Below, one piece after another: positions 7,792 to 15,310 of a stretch of 64,000 bases of DNA. Origin of the DNA: Deltaproteobacteria bacterium GWA2_38_16 (GTDB lineage: Bacteria > Bdellovibrionota > JACOXK01 > 2-02-FULL-40-11); the NCBI GenBank assembly GCA_001797335.1, contig MGPE01000006.1, forward strand, positions 187,342 through 251,341. The letters are read 5' to 3'. The position numbers and the translations under genes were made by a program. The notes under the pieces were generated by a model that ran no database searches, was not told where the DNA came from, and saw nothing but the letters and a program-made list of their open reading frames with translations. Each line of letters starts with the position of its first letter. Position 1 is the first letter of the stretch.

Positions 7792-8325
7792 ATGACTACA
7801 GAGTGGATATCTGACTTAGCCCAAGCCGAAATCGAAACTCAAGAAACGGGGAAAATAGATGCTTTTGGGCATCTCAATGAAGAAAAAATTTTAAATGGGC
7901 ACACCCTCTCTTTTTTAAAAGAATTAAAAACAGTTTTTCAATCCGCCGCCCAACAATTTAATGAACTTAGACAAGATTCCAGACAAACCATTAAAATTTA
8001 TGGCATTGCTCAAACCGAAGCTGATTTTTTAGTATTTAGAAATAGTTTAAAACTCGTGGTTAGTTATGCCAGAGTAGGACAAATTGAAATTTCATTTCAT
8101 TCTCTTTCTGGGGGACTGTTTGCTCCTAAAAAAATTACTCCTTCCACAGGTCGCCATGCAGTACCTAAACCACCGGGAAACACCGATGATGTTAAAGGCG
8201 ATCTTTTAGATATAGAACTGGGCCCTTTTAATGAAGCCTATTGGACCTTTAAAGGAATCCGCGTTGATTCTTCTGCCGTTGTTCGCTTTTATCTCACCGA
8301 ATTCATTAAAAACAGCGCAAGCTAA
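7792..8325 (+). CDS. Conserved-looking hypothetical protein
   Basis: I do not recognise this 177-aa protein. It has no signal peptide or membrane segment, so it should be cytoplasmic. The first third is helical and charged; the centre alternates strands (TIKIYGIAQ, LVFRNSLKLVVSYARVGQIEISFHSL), followed by a Pro-rich linker (STGRHAVPKPPG) and a final alpha-beta segment ending in RFYLTEFIKNSAS. The start is ATG 7792 or GTG 7789; neither has a Shine-Dalgarno, agreeing with a near-leaderless transcript. It precedes dps by 15 nt on the same strand, so the two are likely co-transcribed and may share an oxidative or starvation-stress context. Confidence 0.7.
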   Translation: MTTEWISDLAQAEIETQETGKIDAFGHLNEEKILNGHTLSFLKELKTVFQSAAQQFNELRQDSRQTIKIYGIAQTEADFLVFRNSLKLVVSYARVGQIEISFHSLSGGLFAPKKITPSTGRHAVPKPPGNTDDVKGDLLDIELGPFNEAYWTFKGIRVDSSAVVRFYLTEFIKNSAS

Positions 8326-8340
8326 GTAAAAAAGGAGAAA

Positions 8341-8817
8341 ATGATGAAACCTAATATCGGACTTTCTGCCAAAGACTGTACAGAGGTGGTTCATGTTTTA
8401 AATACCCTCTTATCCGATGAATTTATACTGTATACTAAAACACTTAACTATCACTGGAACATCACAGGTCCCCACTTTCATGATCTTCACAAACTTTTAG
8501 ATACTCAATACCACGAACTTCTTGAAACGATCGATAGTGTTGCAGAACGGGTCCGCTCTCTGGGAGGTCATGCCTTGGGATCACTTTTGGAATTTACTCA
8601 AAACACCCGACTTAAAGAAGAACCTCACAAATATCCTTCTGCAAAAATAATGATTTCAAATTTACTCTCAGATCACGAATCCATTATTGCAAACTTAAGA
8701 AAAGATCTTGAAACCTGCCAACTAAAACACCACGATGCAGGGACAACAGATTTTTTAACAGGCCTCATGGAACATCATGAAAAAACAGCTTGGATGCTCC
8801 GAGCATTGCTAGAATAA
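8341..8817 (+). CDS. dps: Dps-family ferritin-like DNA-protection protein
   Basis: Dps forms dodecamers that oxidise and store iron with H2O2 and shield DNA under stress. The diagnostic ferroxidase segment is present: LNYHWNITGPHFHDLHKLLD with DTQYHELLETIDSVAERVR following, supplying the inter-subunit His, Asp and Glu ligands. The four-helix length (158 aa) is right. GGAG lies just before the paired ATGs at 8341/8344; either is possible. It probably shares a transcript with the hypothetical gene upstream. Its last codons (ATGCTCCGAGCATTGCTAGA) recur in degenerate form at 10051, beyond a toxin-antitoxin cassette. Confidence 0.95.
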   Translation: MMKPNIGLSAKDCTEVVHVLNTLLSDEFILYTKTLNYHWNITGPHFHDLHKLLDTQYHELLETIDSVAERVRSLGGHALGSLLEFTQNTRLKEEPHKYPSAKIMISNLLSDHESIIANLRKDLETCQLKHHDAGTTDFLTGLMEHHEKTAWMLRALLE

Positions 8818-8838
8818 ACATGTTGGTATCGATGCTCC

Positions 8839-8866
8839 GTCATTGCTTCGCTATGCTCGCAATGAC
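8839..8866. repeat. REP-like palindrome after dps
   Basis: GTCATTGC and GCAATGAC are 8-bp inverted arms around TTCGCTATGCTC. It is the 'GTCATTGCGAGC' variant of the dispersed family. It lies between dps and the convergent tumA-like gene and could act as a transcript-end hairpin for either. Confidence 0.85.
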
Positions 8867-8921
8867 AAACAAAAGCGCACAATTCTTGTCAAAGACAAAA
8901 ACATCCATACTTAGTCAGATT

Positions 8922-9293
8922 TTAAGCAGCTTTTTTCAGATCAATTTTAATAGAGTCATAATTGACAACAGGTGTTTTAACTTCTCTTCCATTTATTTTT
9001 CTTTGCTTGATCTGAATGACACCTATGTCTTCAAAAAATAAAATGACTTTATTTAGATTTGATATGTCTGTGCCAGACAATTTTGCTAATTCGTAAACTG
9101 ATCTTGGCTTAAAGGCAAGAATATCAGAAAGAATATAGATATTTTTGATGAAACGCTCAAAAGTTCGCTTATCGTCAAAAGAAATCTCATAATGAGGCTC
9201 CTTTATTTGTCGCTTCTTAACCTGTTTAAATGCCTTTTTAAAATCTTCTAATACTTCAGAAGAAGATTTTAATGAAATAACAAGCTGTTTCAT
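8922..9293 (-). CDS. HTH antitoxin of TumE-type module (TumA-like)
   Basis: This 123-aa protein has a winged helix near the centre (RSVYELAKLSGTDISNLNKVI, then FFEDIGVIQI), resembling COG4190-type transcription regulators that serve as antitoxin and repressor. The N-terminal half (EVLEDFKKAFKQVKKRQ) is helical and charged and could bind the toxin. Its start overlaps the end of the toxin gene by 4 nt, giving a coupled toxin-first pair. The likely operator is the inverted repeat at 9580-9605. It converges on dps. Family assignment comes from the pairing with a DUF6516-like toxin and the HTH pattern. Confidence 0.75.
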   Translation of the reverse strand: MKQLVISLKSSSEVLEDFKKAFKQVKKRQIKEPHYEISFDDKRTFERFIKNIYILSDILAFKPRSVYELAKLSGTDISNLNKVILFFEDIGVIQIKQRKINGREVKTPVVNYDSIKIDLKKAA

Positions 9294-9577
9294 AATCTTA
9301 CCCCCATATGTGTTAAGACAAGTTGATTAAAATCTGAAATCAAGTTGTCTTCGGAAATAAAGTGATACTCTACTTCCTTGTCATTTATATGAACATGATG
9401 TCCCTTTGGATGATGGTTATCCATAAGTATTTTTCTATTTTCCTTTTGATCCACGCAAATAAGTCTATATTTAACACCATCTGGATATTTCTGAGTCACC
9501 GTCACCTCATAGAGGACAATTTCAACAACAAATCTATTTTGAAGCAGTGCCTTATGATAATACTTCAGCGCAACCAT
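9290..9577 (-). CDS. TumE family toxin (DUF6516-like)
   Basis: This 95-aa protein carries the pattern I associate with TumE/DUF6516: YRLICVDQKENRK followed by DNHHPKGHHVHI, then YHFISEDNLISDF near the C-terminus. Members of the family are toxins paired with HTH antitoxins. The ATG at 9577 is preferred; the track's TTG at 9601 would translate the operator palindrome. The downstream antitoxin-like gene overlaps by 4 nt. The His-rich KGHH segment is probably functional (metal or catalytic), but the mechanism is not settled as far as I know. Confidence 0.75.
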   Translation of the reverse strand: MVALKYYHKALLQNRFVVEIVLYEVTVTQKYPDGVKYRLICVDQKENRKILMDNHHPKGHHVHINDKEVEYHFISEDNLISDFNQLVLTHMGVRL

Positions 9578-9579
9578 AG

Positions 9580-9605
9580 TATATTGGTAAAATAATACCA
9601 ATATA
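9580..9605. promoter_or_regulatory. 26-bp perfect inverted repeat, likely TumE/TumA operator
   Basis: TATATTGGTA (9580-9589) and TACCAATATA (9596-9605) are perfect 10-bp arms around AAATAA, ending 2 bp from the toxin ATG. Position immediately upstream of the module and dyad symmetry fit binding by the dimeric HTH antitoxin, covering the leader and probably the -10 region. Confidence 0.8.
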
Positions 9606-9656
9606 TAAATATTTTGTCAATTTTATTTTTCAGCCCATAGGTTAACCACACCGCCC

Positions 9657-9750
9657 GTCATTGCGAGCCGAATGAAATGAGGCGTGGCAATCTCAGTGAA
9701 TTTCAGGGTGAAAGGCAGCTTTGTCATCCCGAACGCAGTGAGGGATCTCG
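9657..9750. repeat. Two degenerate REP-like units
   Basis: GTCATTGCGAGCCGAATGAA leads into GGCGTGGCAATCTCA (9657-9695), then about 27 bp later GTCATCCCGAACGCAGTGAG with GGATCTCG (9723-9750). Both are variants of the dispersed repeat family, here filling much of the gap between the toxin promoter and the DUF2007 gene. Confidence 0.75.
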
Positions 9751-9779
9751 TCGTCTCTGCTTCTAGAAATATTCCATTA

Positions 9780-9998
9780 TCATTTCTTATGCTCACCTAA
9801 CAAAGACAAGGCTTTTTTTGAATTACTTTTACGAACCAGTAACTTTACTCCTCCAGAATGAAGTCGTAAGTGAGGCTCCATTCCGCCAACATCATCTGAT
9901 GAAATTCTTGCTTGAATACCATTACTTTCAAGCAGTTGTCTGGCCATTTCAGCCTCAGTTCTATTATTGAATGTTTTAATATAAATAAAATCATCCAT
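9780..9998 (-). CDS. DUF2007 domain protein
   Basis: This 72-aa protein matches the DUF2007 ('putative prokaryotic signal-transducing protein') pattern: FIYIKTFNNRTEAEMARQLL followed by ESNGIQARISSDD, a Gly-rich centre and VKLLVRKSNSKKALSLL. The fold is a small GlnB-like alpha-beta domain; the function is unknown. It stands alone, transcribed leftward, between REP-like units and a remnant of the dps 3' end. It is part of the segment bounded by the two dps-end copies, so it may have arrived with the neighbouring toxin-antitoxin genes. Confidence 0.85.
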   Translation of the reverse strand: MDDFIYIKTFNNRTEAEMARQLLESNGIQARISSDDVGGMEPHLRLHSGGVKLLVRKSNSKKALSLLGEHKK

Positions 9999-10050
9999 CG
10001 TTGAAAGTATAACTTTATTTCTGATTAACAGTCAAAGAAAAATGACGGGA

Positions 10051-10074
10051 CTGCTCCGAGCACTGTTAGAATAA
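10051..10074 (+). pseudogene. Remnant of a dps-like 3' end
   Basis: CTGCTCCGAGCACTGTTAGA and the following ATAA match the last codons and stop of dps (8794-8817) with three differences in 25 nt; both read LRALLE-stop. Upstream codons are RKMTG where Dps has EKTAW, and the frame soon runs out. It is either the debris of a second dps-like gene or a duplicated target site. Confidence 0.6.
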
Positions 10075-10207
10075 AATAACTAGTTACTAAGTGTTCTGCA
10101 GGTCACTGTGCACACTCAAAAAAGATTTAGAGTCTGTAAATTATTAGGTTGCAAAATGACATGCTGAGCCTTATAAAACTTGAAACTTTAACAATGGAGG
10201 TCGTCGT

Positions 10208-10570
10208 ATGAAAAAACTTATTTTAGTTGGTCTTGTTCTTATTAATGGATCCGCATGGGCTGGTACCAAGTATGTATGCGTAGAATATAATAAAAAAACC
10301 GAGAGGCTAAAACAGACCATGGTTGTGCTGACTCAAATTGGTGATGAAAAAATAGAAGAAAACGTTCCTGCGAGATTTTATTTTGAATTATTTCGTGGGC
10401 CGAGCACCCTTGCAGACTTAGAAACTGAAGGCACAGTAACCACTGAAGATGTATATTTTGCATTTAACTCCGATGACAACAAAGTACATTTTCAAACATA
10501 CCTCGATGAATTAGAGGAATCTAGTTTAACGCTGAATAATAAAGATCGGGGCACATTTGTTTGCCGCTAG
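10208..10570 (+). CDS. Small exported hypothetical protein
   Basis: This 120-aa protein has a signal peptide (MKKLILVGLVLINGSAWA) and a mature part of about 100 residues with cysteines at the two ends (KYVCVEYN and FVCR), suggesting one disulfide that closes a small beta-rich domain. GGAGG lies 9 nt before the ATG, and the start is firm. I recognise no family. It is monocistronic: upstream is the dps-end remnant, and a Rho-independent terminator follows about 85 nt after the stop. Confidence 0.7.
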   Translation: MKKLILVGLVLINGSAWAGTKYVCVEYNKKTERLKQTMVVLTQIGDEKIEENVPARFYFELFRGPSTLADLETEGTVTTEDVYFAFNSDDNKVHFQTYLDELEESSLTLNNKDRGTFVCR

Positions 10571-10653
10571 CTTTTAAATTATGACTCTTTCTGAAAAAGT
10601 GCATTTTTTTTAAATTCGCATACTTCCCCTCCTCAAGAGAGGGTGCCTATAAG

Positions 10654-10693
10654 TCAGCGAGGACGACTCTCTCGGATAGGGCTGATTTTTTTT
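10654..10693 (+). terminator. Rho-independent terminator with branched stem
   Basis: TCAGC (10654-10658) pairs with GCTGA (10681-10685), directly followed by eight T. An inner CGAG/CTCG pairing gives a second stem. It lies downstream of the exported protein gene ending at 10570 and is oriented to stop its transcript. Confidence 0.7.
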
Positions 10694-10770
10694 AAAAATA
10701 AACGATTGAAGGCGACTAAGAGTTATTACCTACTTGGGATTGGCCGGTTATGGATCTAAATCAAAGATTG

Positions 10771-10796
10771 GGATTCTTCGCTTTGCTCAGAATGGA
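10771..10796. repeat. REP-like unit
   Basis: GGATTCTTCGCTTTGCTCAG followed by AATGGA is a single half-unit of the dispersed family, lacking its inverted partner. Confidence 0.75.
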
Positions 10797-10914
10797 GGAT
10801 CTCGCGAATTGCTTTCTCTTGCAAAACTGTGCCAGTTTTTCTAAGGTGTAAGGGGTGTGACCACCATGGAACAACCCTTTATCAAAAAAAATAGCTCAAT
10901 AAATTAACCTATTA

Positions 10915-11244
10915 TTATTTATTAATAGCTCGTTCCAAAGACTCAGATTCTAAACCTGCCTGCTTATTTTGATTACGTACGATCTGCACATCAATGGAAA
11001 CTTGAATATCTACTTTTCCTGCATAACCATTGGCTCGTTCCATGCGAATCATTTCTGAAGCCATTTGGGTTGCTTCTTTTTCAGCTTCGTTGATAAGCCT
11101 AGTCACTTCACGATCTGCTGAATCAAGGACAACAGTTGCAGCAGTATTTGATTTCGATGCGTTGTATGTTTTCAAAGCATAAACTGAACTAAACGCCACT
11201 GCTGTTAATACGACGATGATAAAACCACCGATCACTTTTTTCAT
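10915..11244 (-). CDS. Small exported or anchored protein with helical mature part
   Basis: This 109-aa protein has an N-terminal hydrophobic helix (FIIVVLTAVAFSSVYAL) acting as signal peptide or membrane anchor. Its mature part is rich in A, E, S and N and predicted helical (ADREVTRLINEAEKEATQMASEMIRMERANG), then a strand-like VDIQVSIDVQIVRNQN. GGGAGG precedes the ATG with good spacing. I recognise no family. It lies downstream of the ubiB-like gene on the same strand with a 67-bp gap, so it may be a separate unit. Confidence 0.65.
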   Translation of the reverse strand: MKKVIGGFIIVVLTAVAFSSVYALKTYNASKSNTAATVVLDSADREVTRLINEAEKEATQMASEMIRMERANGYAGKVDIQVSIDVQIVRNQNKQAGLESESLERAINK

Positions 11245-11311
11245 AATTCCTCCCTCTTTATTAATAATTTCATTCTATCATTTTATCGGATAAATAAGAG
11301 AATTTATTTAG

Positions 11312-12988
11312 CTATTTTTTAAAATACGAAACAAGATAGATTAAAGAAAGAATGGCGGCGAGGCCAAGGCCTAAGACACCAAAGGGAGAAAGTCCAAAGA
11401 GAGAAACATCTTTGTGGAAAATAAGAACAATGGTAGACGAAAGCACAATGGCTGCGATGAGGATAGAAAGAGAAAGCAATTGTTTTCCTTTCATCTCTGT
11501 TTCTTGATAAAGCTCCAACCCTTCTATTTTTACATGGCTCACCCATTCATCATTAGAAAGACGTCTTAAAATTTGCTTTAATTGACGCGGCAACATTTGT
11601 AAAAGTGTGGCGCTATCTCGCAAAAGATAAGCAAATTCCTTAGAGAGCCGGCTGGGGTCATATTTGGTTTTAAAAAGAATTTTAGCAAACTCCCCCATTT
11701 CATGAACAATATCAAAATCGGGGTCAATGGATCGTCCCATGCCTTCAATCGTAATAAGCGCTTTAAATACAAGCATGAGATCTTGAGACATTTTTAAGTT
11801 GTGCCGACTGGCTTCTACCGTTAATTCCAAAAGCATCCGCCCAACATTAATATCTTTTAACGGCAATCCATAATAGGGTTCTACAAGCTCTCGAACTTGT
11901 TTTGTAAAATGATCCACATCGACTTTGCCAGTGGCAATGCCAATTTCACAGTATTCATACACCAATGCTTCGTAATCTTCTGTAACCAGAGCCAAAAACA
12001 TATTTCCCAGAGCATCTCGGGTGCGTTGATTGATTCTTCCCACAATTCCAAAATCAACAAGACCTATTTTTTCATCTGCCAAAACAAACATATTTCCCGC
12101 ATGAAGATCCCCATGAAAAATTCCATCCACTAACACCATTTTATAAAAAGCTTGAACTCCATTATGGGTAAGATTTTTAACATCTACTTTCTTTTCTTGA
12201 AGTGCATTAAGGTTGCTAAATCGAATGCCTTCGATTTTTTGGAGGGTTAATACCTTGGTGGCGCTTAATTCGCGATAGACTTTGGGAATAATAATGGATT
12301 CATGGCCTTCAAAATTCTTTTGAATTCGAGCCATGTTGCCAGCTTCCACCACAAAATCGAGTTCTTTTCTTAAACTTTTAAAAAACTCTTCAACAATACC
12401 TCTGGGATTAAAAGTTTTGGTTTCTTCCACATATTTTTCAACTAATCCTGCAATGATAAAAAGAATATTAATGTCTGTATCAATAATCTTATCAATCCCC
12501 GGGCGTTGAACTTTAACCACCACCTCTGTGCCATCGTGAAGCATGGCCTCATGGACCTGGGCAATAGAAGCCGCTGCCAGAGGAGCTTCACTAAATGTCT
12601 TATAAAGCATTGAAAGCGGGGCTTTTAATTCCTTTTCAACAATTTCTTTAATGGCCAAAAACTCCACGGGTTTTACGCTATCTTGAAGATTTTTAAATTC
12701 TTCAGCAAATTCTTCTGGAATAAGATCCGGCCTAGTACTTAATACTTGCCCCAATTTTACAAAGGCAGGACCTAATTCTTCAAAAGACAGTCGAAATCGC
12801 TCTGGAAGGGTCAACCGTTCTTTTTCTTTATCTCTTCTTAAAGTAAAATCAGGAATAAGTTTTAATACACCAATCCGCTCTACAATTTCGGCCAGTCCAT
12901 GCTTTCCCATGACAGCCACAATGGTCTTAAGACGGCCTACATTTTTAACGGTTTGGCCAATTTGGCTACTAAATTTTAAAATACCCAC
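11312..12988 (-). CDS. ubiB: ABC1/UbiB/AarF-family atypical kinase
   Basis: This 558-aa member of the ABC1/ADCK family has the KxGQ motif (FVKLGQVLSTRPDLIP), the Ala-rich loop AAASIAQVHEA, VVVKVQRPG for the ATP-binding lysine, catalytic FHGDLHAGNMF and metal-binding LVDFGIVGR. The C-terminus has two membrane helices (LLSLSILIAAIVLSSTIVLIF and the last 25 residues). Relatives support ubiquinone synthesis as ATPases, though in many bacteria the family has wider lipid-linked roles; no other ubi genes are here. It starts 3 nt after the rnr stop, so it is in one operon with rnr. The gene symbol is family-level. Confidence 0.85.
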   Translation of the reverse strand: MGILKFSSQIGQTVKNVGRLKTIVAVMGKHGLAEIVERIGVLKLIPDFTLRRDKEKERLTLPERFRLSFEELGPAFVKLGQVLSTRPDLIPEEFAEEFKNLQDSVKPVEFLAIKEIVEKELKAPLSMLYKTFSEAPLAAASIAQVHEAMLHDGTEVVVKVQRPGIDKIIDTDINILFIIAGLVEKYVEETKTFNPRGIVEEFFKSLRKELDFVVEAGNMARIQKNFEGHESIIIPKVYRELSATKVLTLQKIEGIRFSNLNALQEKKVDVKNLTHNGVQAFYKMVLVDGIFHGDLHAGNMFVLADEKIGLVDFGIVGRINQRTRDALGNMFLALVTEDYEALVYEYCEIGIATGKVDVDHFTKQVRELVEPYYGLPLKDINVGRMLLELTVEASRHNLKMSQDLMLVFKALITIEGMGRSIDPDFDIVHEMGEFAKILFKTKYDPSRLSKEFAYLLRDSATLLQMLPRQLKQILRRLSNDEWVSHVKIEGLELYQETEMKGKQLLSLSILIAAIVLSSTIVLIFHKDVSLFGLSPFGVLGLGLAAILSLIYLVSYFKK

Positions 12989-12991
12989 TTT

Positions 12992-15109
12992 TTACTCCCT
13001 GAAAATAAAATCAATCTGCCGTTTGTCGATATTGACATTTTTTACTTCTACTAAAACTTTTTGCCCCAAATGATATTCCTTTTTCGTGCGACGACCTTTC
13101 AGCATATAATGCTCCTCTATAAACTGATAAAAATCATCCTGCATCGAAGACATGTGCACAAGCCCCTCAATAAAATAGTGCTCAAGCTCTACAAAAACTC
13201 CAAACTCTGTCACTCCACTGACATATCCAACAAACTCTTGCCCTACTTTATCCATCATAAATTGAGCCTTTTTGAGAGCCACAAATTCCCTTTCTGCTTC
13301 TTCAGCTGTACGCTCTCGTTTTGAACAATGCTCACACGCTCGTGCCAAAAAAGCTTCTTTTTCGACATCGTTCGTATCGGCATTTTTACTCTTTTGCTTA
13401 AGTTCAGCCTTTAAGAGCCGATGCACCATTAAATCCGGATAACGGCGAATGGGAGACGTAAAATGTGTATAGCACTCCGATGCTAGCCCAAAGTGTTTTA
13501 AATTTTTATCTGCATAGCGAGCCAATTTCATGGAACGAAGTAAAGCCGTATTTAAAAGTTTTTCTTGGGGCTCCCCTTTCAAGGTTTTAAGAAGTTCACT
13601 ATAGATCTTGGCATGAGGTACTTTTTGATGAGGAAGCGGATACCCCAAATTATGGGCTAACTCATTAAACTCGGCCAAAGTGACATCTGATGGCTCCTCA
13701 TGCACCCTATAGATAAAGGGGCGTTTTTTAAAAAACATAAATTCTGCTACAGCTTCATTGGCGGCAATCATAAACTCTTCAATAAGCATATGGGCCTCTA
13801 GCCTAGATCTTTTAACAATGGTTTCAATGGCCCCTTCCACATCTAAAATAAGTTCAGATTCGGGAAGATCAAAATCCAAACATCCTCGTTTTTGCTTTTG
13901 TTCTTTTAACCGCTCCTTAAGTTCATTCATGATGAGTACATCTGAAACCAATGAGGAATACTTTTTGGAAATCTCGGAATCTTTATCTAAAATAGCTTGA
14001 ATGTCTGTGTACGTCATTCGATGGCGACTGATAATCACAGATTCATAAATCGTATAGGCCCGTCTATTGCCCTCAGGATCAAATTCCATTTCACAGGTAA
14101 ATGTCATTTTTTCTTCTTCGGGTCTCAAGCTACACAAATCATTGGATAATACTTCTGGAAGCATGGGAATGACTCCCCCAGGAAAATAAACGCTTGTCCC
14201 TCGTTCGTACGCCTCCTGATCAATGTGAGAATTTTTTCTGACAAAAAAGCTTACATCTGCAATCGATACCCACAGTTTATAATGCCCATTTTTCATTTTT
14301 TGGACACACACCGCATCATCAAAATCTTTGGCAGTTTCTCCATCAATGGTCATAAAAGGAAGCTTTTTTAAATCCATCCGATGAGTGACTTCATCTTTTA
14401 AGTTCCACTGTTTAAGATGGGCTGCTTCCTCAAGAGAGCCCTTGGAAAACTCCTGAGGCAAATCATATTTGTAGGCCATGGATGAAAAATCAACCTCTTG
14501 AACTCCACTTTTACCTAAAACTTTGATAATTTCTCCCTCTGCTAGGCGATGCTCCTCTTGATATTTTTTAATTTTACACACAACTACCTGCTTATGGGAT
14601 TGCACAAATCTTTTATCAAAAGGAATTAAAATACACTCCCTTCCACCAAACGTGCTCTCACTTCCTTGTGGAATAACACAGACCGTTTTCCCTCGTACAA
14701 AAAGCGTTCCAACAACATTTTTTGTACCTCTTTGCAAAATTTCTACTACTTTTCCCGAGTTATTAGGCCCTACCATGACTTTTAATCGATCCTTATTCAT
14801 GAGATTATTTACTTCAGAATTACTTAAATAAACGTCTGGAATGGATGTATCGTCCGGGATTAAAAAACCAAATCCCTTAGAATGTTTTTTGAGGATTCCA
14901 ACAACAAAATCATCTTTTTGGGGCAGTCGATAGCGCTTTTCAGCCCCACGAATAATTTTTCGATCCTGATATAAGAATTTAAGCGTTCTTCGGAAAAGTT
15001 TGCGCTCTTTTTGAGATATTTTAAAATAATGGCACAATTCATCAAACGTCATGGGCTTATAGGAGCTATCCCCCATCACATCTAAGATTTCTTTTCCACC
15101 GATATTCAT
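12992..15109 (-). CDS. rnr: Ribonuclease R
   Basis: RNase R is a processive 3'-5' exoribonuclease that degrades structured RNA. Order of domains in 705 aa: an N-terminal winged helix (about 1-65), cold-shock RNA-binding modules, the RNB catalytic domain starting near MTIDGETAKDFDDAV, which has the Asp cluster that binds magnesium, followed by EVLSNDLCSLRP and SPIRRYPDL, and a C-terminal S1 domain (VGYVSGVTEFGVFVEL). The Lys-rich tail of enterobacterial RNase R is short or missing. It is divergent from the tRNA-Leu gene and precedes the ubiB-like gene by 3 nt. Confidence 0.95.
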   Translation of the reverse strand: MNIGGKEILDVMGDSSYKPMTFDELCHYFKISQKERKLFRRTLKFLYQDRKIIRGAEKRYRLPQKDDFVVGILKKHSKGFGFLIPDDTSIPDVYLSNSEVNNLMNKDRLKVMVGPNNSGKVVEILQRGTKNVVGTLFVRGKTVCVIPQGSESTFGGRECILIPFDKRFVQSHKQVVVCKIKKYQEEHRLAEGEIIKVLGKSGVQEVDFSSMAYKYDLPQEFSKGSLEEAAHLKQWNLKDEVTHRMDLKKLPFMTIDGETAKDFDDAVCVQKMKNGHYKLWVSIADVSFFVRKNSHIDQEAYERGTSVYFPGGVIPMLPEVLSNDLCSLRPEEEKMTFTCEMEFDPEGNRRAYTIYESVIISRHRMTYTDIQAILDKDSEISKKYSSLVSDVLIMNELKERLKEQKQKRGCLDFDLPESELILDVEGAIETIVKRSRLEAHMLIEEFMIAANEAVAEFMFFKKRPFIYRVHEEPSDVTLAEFNELAHNLGYPLPHQKVPHAKIYSELLKTLKGEPQEKLLNTALLRSMKLARYADKNLKHFGLASECYTHFTSPIRRYPDLMVHRLLKAELKQKSKNADTNDVEKEAFLARACEHCSKRERTAEEAEREFVALKKAQFMMDKVGQEFVGYVSGVTEFGVFVELEHYFIEGLVHMSSMQDDFYQFIEEHYMLKGRRTKKEYHLGQKVLVEVKNVNIDKRQIDFIFRE

Positions 15110-15167
15110 AGCTAAAAGATAATCTGGTTGACTTTAAATATCCAGTTCAATATGTCTGAAACCAAAC

Positions 15168-15254
15168 GCTGGGATGGCGGAATTGGCAGACGCGCAGGAC
15201 TCAGAATCCTGTGGGGTAACACCTGTGGAGGTTCAACTCCTCTTCCCAGCACCA
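15168..15254 (+). tRNA. tRNA-Leu (anticodon CAG)
   Basis: The acceptor arms GCTGGGA and TCCCAGC pair fully, with discriminator A and encoded CCA (15252-15254). The D-arm region GGCGGAATTGGCAGACGCG, anticodon stem CAGGA/TCCTG with loop CTCAGAA (anticodon CAG), a long variable arm (GTGGGGTAACACCTGT) and T-arm GGAGGTTCAACTCC all fit a class II leucine tRNA. The ORF track reads through it as the N-terminus of the next gene, which is an artefact. Confidence 0.95.
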
Positions 15255-15270
15255 ACTCCTCTTCCCAGCA
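15234..15270 (+). repeat. Tandem duplication of the tRNA-Leu 3' end
   Basis: CAACTCCTCTTCCCAGCA occurs at 15234-15251 (inside the tRNA) and again, identical, at 15253-15270, with a period of 19. It is either a slippage duplication or the relic of an attachment-site recombination at a tRNA 3' end. Confidence 0.9.
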
Positions 15271-15310
15271 AATACTCATAAAATCCTTCGATTATTCCGA
15301 TAAGTTGATT

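Larger units (their letters stand above)
10571..10914. other. 344-bp intergenic stretch
   Basis: No gene is supported here. It holds a small hairpin (CCCTC-CTCAAGA-GAGGG near 10628), the terminator at 10654-10693, a REP-like unit at 10771-10796 and otherwise unremarkable sequence up to the convergent gene stop at 10915. A -24/-12-like match on the minus strand near 10821-10836 has a 9-nt spacer and is not accepted. Confidence 0.6.

Noticed and set aside
9578-9601. TTG start of the toxin ORF as called in the track
   Set aside because: The first eight codons are simply the operator dyad; ATG 9577 gives a family-like start.
10821-10836. Minus-strand -24/-12-like match (TGGCACAGTTTTGCA)
   Set aside because: The GG-to-GC spacing is 9 nt rather than 10, and no gene lies downstream in that direction.
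15128-15310. N-terminal part of the track ORF 15128-16741 as protein
   Set aside because: It translates a complete tRNA-Leu and its duplicated end; the real protease starts at ATG 15311 with a signal peptide.
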